Below are positions 56,721 through 64,000 of a stretch of DNA of 64,000 bases, piece by piece. The stretch comes from Mycolicibacterium chubuense NBB4. Its GTDB lineage: Bacteria > Actinomycetota > Actinomycetes > Mycobacteriales > Mycobacteriaceae. A program made the position numbers and the translations under genes. Position 1 is the first letter of the stretch. Each line of letters opens with the position of its first letter. Below the pieces are notes generated by a model that ran no database searches, had not been told where the DNA came from, and worked only from the letters and a program-made list of their open reading frames with translations. The stretch lies in NCBI RefSeq assembly GCF_000266905.1, contig NC_018027.1:4588001-4652000 (forward strand). Reading direction: 5' to 3'.

Positions 56721-58688
56721 TCAGCGCGTCACGCTCAGGGTTACGCCCGCCGAGGCGGTCTGGCCCGAGTCGTCCTTGACGACGATCGCGATCGACCGAA
56801 TCCAGATGAGGTCCAACACCCCGCCTCCGAATGTGGTGGCGGAGAACGTGACCGCCTGAAGCGCCTGTTCGTACTGAGCCTTCGTCGCCGTGCCGTACAA
56901 CCGAAGCGTTCGCGTAGCCGAATCCCACGATGACTGAATCGGATTGCCTGCGATAGCGACGTACGCCAGAACGTCACCGTTGACGAAGTTGTTCGAAATC
57001 CGCAACGTGGCTTCAGTCATGTAGTCCGAGTCGCCGTCGAGGACGCTGGCAGTTGCGACGGGGTTGACTGCCGGATCGCCGACCCCGTAGCTGAGTAAGC
57101 GGCCGGTGGTAGTGACCAATGGCGCAAGGGGATTGGCTGCGCTCACCGTGACCGTGCCCGGCAGCACACTGCTCACCCCGGTGTCGTCGCTGACGCTCAC
57201 GCTGACCGTGCGGATGATGCCCGCTCCCCCGCTCGCCGAGAATGTCACCGCCTCGAGTGCCTGCTCGTACTGGGCCTTGGTCGCCACGCCCGACAGCGTC
57301 AGGGTGCTGCTGGCGGCGTCCCAGCTGGCGGTGATGGGGATACCCGAGATGGTTGCGTAGGCGAGCGCGTCTCCGGACTGACCGAATGCCGTGATCTTCA
57401 CGGTGGCTTGCGACATGTAGTCGGAGTCGGCGTCGGCGATGCCTGCAGCCGAGATGAAGGTCACGGGCGCCTTCCCGAACGTGTACGTCGCCCCGCCTGT
57501 GGTGGTGATCGTCGGGGCGAGCGAGTATCTCGCGCCGGCTGTCACGGTGGCCGGCAGCAGTGCACTCACCTGGGTGTCGTCGGTGACGCTGAACGAAATG
57601 GTCCGCGCGATCAGCACCGATTGGGTCGCTGCGAACGTGACGTTGGCCAGCGCCGTCTCGTACTCCGCGAGGGTGGCTTGCCCCGACAAGGTCAACGTCA
57701 GGGAGTCGGCGTCCCAGCTGGCCGAGATCGGCCCGGCAGCGGGACCGGCATACCCCAGGACGTCGCCGGTCTGGCCCAGCAGCGAAATCGCGACCGTCGC
57801 TTTGGAAAGGTATTGCGAATCGGCGTCGCTGATCGACACCGCCGAGGCGACCTTCACCGGTGGCGCACCGATGGTGTGCACGGGCGCTCCGAGCACGGTC
57901 AGTGACGGCGGTAGTCCCACGACGGTGACCAGAGCACTGCCAGGCACGGCACTGGTCACGCCGACGTCGTCGGTCACGCTGACCGAGATGCTCCGGGCGG
58001 CACCTCCCGCAGTCGTGGAGAAGGTGACCGCTTTGATGGCCGCCTCGTACTCCGCCGTCGTGGCGATCCCCGACAATGTCAGCGTCTGACTCACCGCATC
58101 CCAGGATCCCTGGATCGAAACACCCTCCGGTGCGGTGTAACTCAGGATGTCGCCGTCCTTACCGCCGCTGGCGATCTTCACGACGGCCTGAGACATCTGC
58201 GTGGAGTCCGCATCGATGATCGTCGCCACGGATACCACCGTCACCGGCGAGCTTCCCAGCTTGAAGATGGGTGCGCCGACCGTGGTCACCGACGGAGGCA
58301 GACCCACGACCGTGATCAGTGTCCCACTGGACAGCAGACTGTCCACAGTGGAGTCGTCCGTGACGACGATCGTCACGCCCCGCACCGGCCCGCCGTCGGT
58401 GGTCGAGAAGGTGACTGCCTCGATGGCGGATTCGTAGTCGGCCTTGCTCGCAAGTCCCGACAAGGTCAGCGTCGAGGTCGCTGCGTCCCACAACGATTGA
58501 ATCGAAACCCCTGAAGGTGCAACGTAACTCAGGACGTCGCCGGCTTGGCTGCCTGTGATGGTCAGCGCGGCCTTCGAGAGCTGATCGGAGTCGACGTCCG
58601 AGATCGTCGCCGAGGTCACGATCTTCACGGGCGAGCCGCCTAGCTTGAAGACGGGCGCACCCACGGTGACGATCGACGGCGGCAGACC
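56721..58688 (-). repeat. Five divergent C-terminal cadherin-like repeats
   Basis: About 655 residues forming five related but clearly different units, starting at GLPPSIVTVGAPVFKLGGSP. They keep the DxDS and WDA/LTLSG core (SDVDSDQLSK, IDADSTQMSQ, SDADSQYLSK, ADADSDYMSQ, LDGDSDYMTE). Elsewhere they differ strongly from the array beside them. Unit length is roughly 128-133 residues. Confidence 0.85.
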
Positions 58689-61600
58689 GATGACGGTCAC
58701 CACTACGGGCACCGATGCCGCACTGGCAACACTCACGTCATCGGTGACCACCACCGACACGCTCCGCGCCGAACCACCCTCCGTCGTCGAGAAGGTCACC
58801 GCCTTCAAGGCCGCCTCATACTCGGCCTTCGTCGCCGACCCGGTCAACGTGAGGGTCTGGGTGGTGGAATCCCACGCCCCGTGGATTATGCCGGTGTCGC
58901 TGTAAGCCAACGTATCCGACGGTTTCCCGCCGGCCAGCGTGATCGTGGCCCCGGAGAGGGTGTCGGAATCCAGATCAGTCACCGTCGCGACTGAGAACAC
59001 TCGCACCGGCGCCCCGCCCAGCTTGAAGATCGGCAGACCGGTCGCGGTCACCAACGGCGCCAGGCCGATCACCGAAATCACCACCGGCACCGAGGCCGCA
59101 CTGGCGACATTCACATCATCAGTGACCACCACGGTCACACTGCGGGTGGCCCCACCCTCCGTCGTCGAGAAGGTCACCGCCTGCAGGGCCGCCTCGTACT
59201 CGGCCTTCGTCGCTGACCCGGTCAACGTCAGCGTTTGAGTCTGAGCGTCCCAGGATCCCTGGATCGGATCACCGAGCGCGGAAACGTAATCTAGGACATC
59301 GCTGGACTTCCCGCCGGCGAGCGTGACCGTGGCACCGGAGAGGGTATTGGAATCCAGATCGGTGATCGTCGCGACTGAGAACACCCGCACCGGGGCCCCG
59401 CCCAGCTTGAAGACCGGCAACCCCGTCGCCGTCACCACCGGTGGCAGGCCGATCACCGAAATCACCACCGGCACCGACGCCGCACTGGCGACAATCACGT
59501 CATCGGTAACACTGACCGACACGCTGCGGGTGCCTCCGCCGTCGGTGGTCGTGAACGTGACCGCCTTGAGCGCGACCTCGTACTCGGCTTTGGTCGCTGA
59601 CCCGGTCAATGTCAGGGTTTGAGTCTGAGCGTCCCATTCCCCGTGGATTGTGCCGGTGTCGCTGAAGCCCAGGACATCGCTGGACTTCCCGCCAGCCAGC
59701 GTGACCGTCGCACCGGAGAGGGTGTCGGAATCCAGATCAGTGATCGTCGCCACCGAGAACACCCGCACCGGCGCCCCGCCCAGCTTAAAGATCGGCAGAC
59801 CGGTCGCGGTCACCACCGGTGGCAGGCCGATCACCGAAATCAGCACCGGCACCGACGCCGCACTGGCGACATTCACATCATCAGTGACCACCACGGTCAC
59901 GCTGCGGGTGGCACCACCCTCGGTGGTCCTGAACGTGATCGCCTGCAGGGCGGCCTCGTACTCGGCTTTGGTCGCTGACCCGGTCAACGTCAATGTCTGA
60001 GTCTCAGCCTCCCACGACCCCTGAATCGGATCACCGAGCGCAGAAACGTAACCCAGGACATCGCTGGACTTCCCGCCGGCCAGCGTGACCGTCGCGCCGG
60101 AGAGGGTGTCAGAATCCAGATCGGTCACCGTGGCCACCGAGAACACCCGCACCGGAGCACCGCCGAGCTTGAACACCGGCAACCCCGTCGCCGTCACCAC
60201 CGGCGCCAGGCCGATCACCGAGACCAGCACCGGCACCGACGCCGCACTGGCGACATTCACGTCATCGGTGACCGCCACGGTCACGCTGCGGACGGCTCCA
60301 CCCTCCGTCGTCGAGAAGGTCACCGCCTTGAGCGCGGCCTCGTACTCGGCCTTCGTCGCCGACCCGGTCAACGTCAGTGTTTGAGTCTGCGCGTCCCACG
60401 ATCCCTGAATCGGATCCCCGAGCGCAGAAGCATAATTCAGGACATCGCTGGACATCCCGCCAGCCAGCGTGACCGTCGCACCGGAGAGGGTGTCGGAATC
60501 CAGATCAGTGATCGTCGCCGCCGAGAACACCCGCACCGGCGCCCCACCCAGCTTGAACACCGGCAACCCCGTCGCCGTCACCACCGGTGGCAAGCCGATC
60601 ACCGAAATCAGCACCGGCACCGAGGCCGCACTGGCGACATTCACGTCATCGGTGACCGTCACGGTCACACTGCGGGTGGCACCACCCTCGGTGGTCGTGA
60701 ATGTGACCGCCTGCAAGGCGGCCTCGTACTCGGCCTTGCTCGCCGACCCGGTCAACGTCAATGTCTGAGTCTGAGCGTCCCACGAACCCTGAATCGGATC
60801 CCCGAGCGCAGAAACGTAACCCAGGACATCGCTGGACTTCCCGCCGGCCAGCGTGACCGTCGCACCGGAGAGGGTGTCGGAGTCCAGATCGGTGATCGTC
60901 GCGACTGAGAACACCCGCACCGGAGCACCGCCCAGCTTGAAGATCGGCAGGCCGGTCGCGTTCACGAGTGGTGGCAGGCCGATCACCGAGACCAGCACCG
61001 GCACCGAGACCGCACTGGCGACATTCACGTCATCGGTGACCGCCACGGTCACGCTGCGGGTGGCACCCCCTTCCGTCGTCGAGAAGGTGACCGTCTGCAA
61101 GGCGGCCTCGTAGTCGGCCTTCGTCGCTGAACCAGTCAACGTCAATGTCTGAGTCTGAGCGTCCCACGAACCCTGAATCGGATCCCCGAGCGCAGAAACG
61201 TAACCCAGGACATCGCTGGACTTCCCGGCGGCCAGCGTGACCGTCGCGCCGGAGAGGGTGTCGGAGTCCAGATCGGTGATCGTCGCGACTGAGAACACCC
61301 GCACCGGAGCACCGCCCAGCTTGAACACCGGCAACCCCGTCGCCGTCACCACCGGCGCCAACCCGATCACCGAAATCACCACCGGCACCGAGGCCGCACT
61401 GGCGACAATCACGTCATCGGTAACACTGACCGACACGCTGCGGGTGCCTCCGCCGTCGGTGGTCGTGAACGTGACCGCCTTGAGCGCGACCTCGTACTCG
61501 GCTTTGGTCGCTGACCCGGTCAATGTCAGGGTTTGAGTTTGAGCGTCCCATTCCCCGTGGATTGTGCCGGTGTCGCTGAAGCCCAGGACATCGCTGGACT

Positions 61601-64000
61601 TCCCGCCGGTCAGCGTGACCGTGGCGCTGGAGAGGGTGTCAGAATCCAGATCGGTCACCGTGGCCACCGAGAACACTTGCACCGGGGCACCGCCGAGTTT
61701 GAAGATCGGCAGACCGGTCGCGGTCACGAGTGGTGGCAGGCCGATCACCGAAATCAGCACCGGCACCGACGCCGCGCTCGCGACATTCACATCATCGATG
61801 ACCACCACCGACACGCTGCGGGTGGCTCCACCCTCCGTCGTCGAGAAGGTCACCGCCTTGAGCGCGGCCTCGTACTCGGCCTTCGTCGCCGACCCGGTCA
61901 ACGTCAATGTTTGAGTCTGAGCGTCCCAGGTGCTGCGGATCGTGCCGGTGTCGCTGAAGCCCAACGCATCCGACGGTTTCCCGCCGGCCAGCGTGACCGT
62001 GGCGCCGGAGAGGGTGTCGGAATCCAGATCAGTCACCGTCGCGACCGAGAACACCCGCACCGGCGCCCCACCCAGCTTGAAGACCGGCACCCCGGTCGCG
62101 GTCACCACCGGCGCCAACCCGATCACCGAGACCAGCACCGGCACCGACGCCGCACTCGCGACATTCACATCATCAGTGACCACCACGGTCACTCTGCGGG
62201 TGGCCCCACCCTCCGTCGTCGAGAAGGTCACCGCCTGCAGGGCGGCCTCATACTCGGTCTTCGTCGCCGACCCCGTCAACGTCAGCGTCTGAGTATCAGC
62301 GTCCCACGATCCGTGAATCGGATCACCGAGCGCGGAAACGTAATTCAGGACATCGCTGGACTTTCCGCCGGCCAGCGTGACGGTGGCACCGGAGAGGGTG
62401 TCGGAATCCAGATCGGTGATGGTCGCGACGGAGAACACCCGCACCGGGGCCCCGCCGAGCTTGAAGATCGGCAGACCGGTCGCGGTCACTACCGGTGGCA
62501 GGCCGATCACCGAGATCAGTACCGGCACCGAGGCCGCACTGGCGACATTCACATCATCAGTGACCGCCACCGACACGCTGCGGGTGGCACCGCCGTCGGT
62601 GGTCGTGAACGTGACCGCCTGCAGGGCCGCCTCGTACTCGGCCTTGGTCGCTGACCCGGTCAACGTCAGCGTTTGAGTCTGAGCGTCCCAGGATCCCTGG
62701 ATCGGATCACCGAGCGCGGAAACGTAATCTAGGACATCGCTGGACTTCCCGCCGGCGAGCGTGACCGTGGCCCCGGAGAGGGTGTTGGAATCCAAATCGG
62801 ACACCGTGACCACCGAGAACACCCGCACCGGGGCCCCGCCCAGCTTGAAGACCGGCAGACCGGTCGCGGTCACCACCGGTGGCAGGCCGATCACCGAAAT
62901 CAGCACCGGCACCGACGCCGCACTGGCGACATTCACATCGTCGGTCACACTGACCGACACGCTGCGGGTGGCCCCGCCGTCGGTCGTCGAGAAGGTGACC
63001 GTCTGCAAGGCGGCCTCGTACTCGGCCTTGGTCGCCGACCCGGTCAACGTGAGAGTTTGTGTCTGAGCGTCCCAGGTGCCGTGGATTGTGCCGGTGTCGC
63101 TGTACGCCAACGTATCCGATGGTTTGCCGCCGGCCAGCGTGACCGTGGCGCTGGAGAGGGTGTCGGAGTCCAGATCGGTGATCGTCGCGACTGAGAACAC
63201 CCGCACCGGAGCACCGCCCAGCTTGAAGACCGGCAACCCCGTCGCCGTCACCACCGGCGCCAACCCGATCACCGAAATCACCACCGGCACCGAGGCCGCA
63301 CTGGCGACATTCACGTCATCGGTCACACTGACCGACACGCTGCGGGTGCCTCCGCCGTCGGTGGTCGTGAACGTGACCGCCTTGAGCGCGACCTCGTACT
63401 CGGCTTTGGTCGCTGACCCGGTCAATGTCAGGGTTTGAGTCTGAGCGTCCCATTCCCCGTGGATTGTGCCGGTGTCGCTGAAGCCCAGGACATCGCTGGA
63501 CTTCCCGCCGGCCAGCGTGACCGTGGCCCCGGAGAGGGTGCCGGAATCCAAATCGGACACCGTGACCACCGAGAACACCCGCACCGGCGCCCCGCCCAGC
63601 TTAAAGATCGGCAGACCGGTCGCGGTCACCACCGGTGGCAGGCCGATCACCGAAATCAGCACCGGCACCGACGCCGCACTCGCCACGTTCACATCGTCGA
63701 TCACCATCACCGACACGCTGCGGGTGGCACCACCTTCCGTCGTCGAGAAGGTGACCGCCTGCAGGGCGGCCTCGTACTCGGCCTTGGTCGCCGCCCCGGT
63801 CAACGTCAGTGTCTGAGTCTCAGCGTCCCACGACCCCTGAATCGGATCACCGAGCGCAGAAACGTAACCCAGGACATCGCTGGACTTCCCACCGGCCAGC
63901 GTGACCGTCGCCCCGGAGAGGGTGTCAGAATCCAGATCGGTCACCGTGGCCACCGAGAACACTTGCACCGGGGCACCGCCGAGTTTGAAGATCGGCAGAC
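56721..64000 (-). CDS. Giant cadherin-like tandem-repeat protein, probable surface adhesin (5' end outside window)
   Basis: At least 2425 residues, open to the right edge, so the N-terminus is missing. It consists wholly of about 19 repeats. A typical unit reads GLPPVVTATGLPIFKLGGAP, then DLDSDTLSGATVTLAGGK, then SWDAQTQTLTLTGSATKAEY and TTEGGATRSVSV, ending in DDVNVASAASVPVLISVIG. This is the CSPG/cadherin-like module (DxDS acidic motif, WDA-TLTLSG core) of large bacterial adhesins. I see no cysteine, membrane segment, LPXTG or RTX motif in the visible part; it ends TLSVTR. Calcium binding and adhesion are inferred. It occupies the place where M. tuberculosis has fadB. Confidence 0.85.
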   Translation of the reverse strand, partial: LPIFKLGGAPVQVFSVATVTDLDSDTLSGATVTLAGGKSSDVLGYVSALGDPIQGSWDAETQTLTLTGAATKAEYEAALQAVTFSTTEGGATRSVSVMVIDDVNVASAASVPVLISVIGLPPVVTATGLPIFKLGGAPVRVFSVVTVSDLDSGTLSGATVTLAGGKSSDVLGFSDTGTIHGEWDAQTQTLTLTGSATKAEYEVALKAVTFTTTDGGGTRSVSVSVTDDVNVASAASVPVVISVIGLAPVVTATGLPVFKLGGAPVRVFSVATITDLDSDTLSSATVTLAGGKPSDTLAYSDTGTIHGTWDAQTQTLTLTGSATKAEYEAALQTVTFSTTDGGATRSVSVSVTDDVNVASAASVPVLISVIGLPPVVTATGLPVFKLGGAPVRVFSVVTVSDLDSNTLSGATVTLAGGKSSDVLDYVSALGDPIQGSWDAQTQTLTLTGSATKAEYEAALQAVTFTTTDGGATRSVSVAVTDDVNVASAASVPVLISVIGLPPVVTATGLPIFKLGGAPVRVFSVATITDLDSDTLSGATVTLAGGKSSDVLNYVSALGDPIHGSWDADTQTLTLTGSATKTEYEAALQAVTFSTTEGGATRRVTVVVTDDVNVASAASVPVLVSVIGLAPVVTATGVPVFKLGGAPVRVFSVATVTDLDSDTLSGATVTLAGGKPSDALGFSDTGTIRSTWDAQTQTLTLTGSATKAEYEAALKAVTFSTTEGGATRSVSVVVIDDVNVASAASVPVLISVIGLPPLVTATGLPIFKLGGAPVQVFSVATVTDLDSDTLSSATVTLTGGKSSDVLGFSDTGTIHGEWDAQTQTLTLTGSATKAEYEVALKAVTFTTTDGGGTRSVSVSVTDDVIVASAASVPVVISVIGLAPVVTATGLPVFKLGGAPVRVFSVATITDLDSDTLSGATVTLAAGKSSDVLGYVSALGDPIQGSWDAQTQTLTLTGSATKADYEAALQTVTFSTTEGGATRSVTVAVTDDVNVASAVSVPVLVSVIGLPPLVNATGLPIFKLGGAPVRVFSVATITDLDSDTLSGATVTLAGGKSSDVLGYVSALGDPIQGSWDAQTQTLTLTGSASKAEYEAALQAVTFTTTEGGATRSVTVTVTDDVNVASAASVPVLISVIGLPPVVTATGLPVFKLGGAPVRVFSAATITDLDSDTLSGATVTLAGGMSSDVLNYASALGDPIQGSWDAQTQTLTLTGSATKAEYEAALKAVTFSTTEGGAVRSVTVAVTDDVNVASAASVPVLVSVIGLAPVVTATGLPVFKLGGAPVRVFSVATVTDLDSDTLSGATVTLAGGKSSDVLGYVSALGDPIQGSWEAETQTLTLTGSATKAEYEAALQAITFRTTEGGATRSVTVVVTDDVNVASAASVPVLISVIGLPPVVTATGLPIFKLGGAPVRVFSVATITDLDSDTLSGATVTLAGGKSSDVLGFSDTGTIHGEWDAQTQTLTLTGSATKAEYEVALKAVTFTTTDGGGTRSVSVSVTDDVIVASAASVPVVISVIGLPPVVTATGLPVFKLGGAPVRVFSVATITDLDSNTLSGATVTLAGGKSSDVLDYVSALGDPIQGSWDAQTQTLTLTGSATKAEYEAALQAVTFSTTEGGATRSVTVVVTDDVNVASAASVPVVISVIGLAPLVTATGLPIFKLGGAPVRVFSVATVTDLDSDTLSGATITLAGGKPSDTLAYSDTGIIHGAWDSTTQTLTLTGSATKAEYEAALKAVTFSTTEGGSARSVSVVVTDDVSVASAASVPVVVTVIGLPPSIVTVGAPVFKLGGSPVKIVTSATISDVDSDQLSKAALTITGSQAGDVLSYVAPSGVSIQSLWDAATSTLTLSGLASKADYESAIEAVTFSTTDGGPVRGVTIVVTDDSTVDSLLSSGTLITVVGLPPSVTTVGAPIFKLGSSPVTVVSVATIIDADSTQMSQAVVKIASGGKDGDILSYTAPEGVSIQGSWDAVSQTLTLSGIATTAEYEAAIKAVTFSTTAGGAARSISVSVTDDVGVTSAVPGSALVTVVGLPPSLTVLGAPVHTIGAPPVKVASAVSISDADSQYLSKATVAISLLGQTGDVLGYAGPAAGPISASWDADSLTLTLSGQATLAEYETALANVTFAATQSVLIARTISFSVTDDTQVSALLPATVTAGARYSLAPTITTTGGATYTFGKAPVTFISAAGIADADSDYMSQATVKITAFGQSGDALAYATISGIPITASWDAASSTLTLSGVATKAQYEQALEAVTFSASGGAGIIRTVSVSVSDDTGVSSVLPGTVTVSAANPLAPLVTTTGRLLSYGVGDPAVNPVATASVLDGDSDYMTEATLRISNNFVNGDVLAYVAIAGNPIQSSWDSATRTLRLYGTATKAQYEQALQAVTFSATTFGGGVLDLIWIRSIAIVVKDDSGQTASAGVTLSVTR
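58689..64000 (-). repeat. Array of about 14 near-identical 378/384-bp repeats
   Basis: The segment CCGGAGAGGGTGTCGGAATC or a close variant recurs at 58951, 59335, 59713, 60097, 60481, 60865, 61249, 61627, 62005, 62389, 62773, 63151, 63529 and 63913. Spacing is either 384 bases (unit with YVSALGDPIQGSW) or 378 bases (unit with SDTGTIHGEW, two residues shorter). Many stretches are base-identical between units. The array continues past the window edge. Confidence 0.93.

Noticed and set aside
58600..63820. Series of roughly 100-residue open frames on the forward strand across the repeat array
   Set aside because: They are antisense copies of the same repeat, one per unit, open because of GC-rich codon bias. 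The reverse frame is continuous for over 7 kb and has recognisable protein modules.
58689..64000. PE_PGRS or PPE-type repeat protein
   Set aside because: The repeats lack Gly-Gly-Ala/Asn or pentapeptide patterns; they are 126-128-residue beta-rich modules with DxDS and LTLTG cores.

Overview
The window is chromosomal DNA of a fast-growing, environmental-type mycobacterium (Mycolicibacterium-like). The evidence is the high GC content, frequent GTG starts, ATGA/GTGA gene overlaps, and a gene order that, from memory, follows the M. tuberculosis H37Rv block Rv0910 down to Rv0861c in reverse numbering. Recognisable members of that block, in window order, are the Rv0910/Rv0909 toxin-antitoxin pair, ctpE, an Rv0907-type serine hydrolase, an Rv0906-type metallo-hydrolase, echA6, accD3, prrA-prrB, the Rv0898c and Rv0897c homologues, gltA2, citA, the Rv0887c homologue, fprB, the Rv0885 homologue, serC, sepH, the Rv0882, Rv0881, Rv0879c, Rv0877, Rv0876c and Rv0875c homologues, cspB, the Rv0870c homologue, moaA, moaD, rpfA, moaE, mog, moaC, the Rv0863 and Rv0862c homologues, and xpb.

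Several stretches are extra relative to that scaffold. (1) About 13.6 kb (8.0-21.6 kb) lies between accD3 and prrA. It carries a YhgE/Pip-type membrane protein with a degenerate ABC ATPase, a crotonase, an epoxide hydrolase, a frameshifted acyl-CoA ligase and three ABC exporter half-transporters; a potassium channel follows. (2) An FKBP prolyl isomerase sits where pathogenic mycobacteria carry the ompATb operon. (3) A MarR/MFS pair, a TetR regulator, a second MFS transporter and pdxH lie around the two citrate synthases. (4) At the right end, the reverse strand carries at least 7.28 kb of one open reading frame made of 19 tandem cadherin-like repeats of about 126-131 residues. Fourteen are nearly identical and five are divergent. 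Its N-terminus is outside the window.

Functional themes: envelope and lipid metabolism (echA6, accD3, crotonase, acyl-CoA ligase), export (YhgE/Pip pair, an apparently heterodimeric ABC exporter plus a third half-transporter, MFS pumps), central metabolism (two citrate synthases, serC, pdxH, fprB), molybdenum cofactor synthesis (moaA-moaD on one side of rpfA, moaE-mog-moaC on the other), cell division and resuscitation (sepH, rpfA), and DNA repair (Rv0862c homologue plus xpb). The rpfA leader holds a Crp-like site and a c-di-AMP (ydaO/yuaA) riboswitch, so the resuscitation factor appears to be under dual cyclic-nucleotide control.

Non-coding structure is notable. A hairpin repeat of about 65 bp occurs three times, twice between convergent genes and once inside the 3' end of an ABC transporter gene. 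A 32-bp direct repeat occurs five times behind the Rv0907-type gene. A hairpin between rpfA and moaE contains both stop codons. One single-base frameshift (acyl-CoA ligase) and one compensated pair (rpfA linker) fall in short C runs and could be real mutations or sequencing errors.
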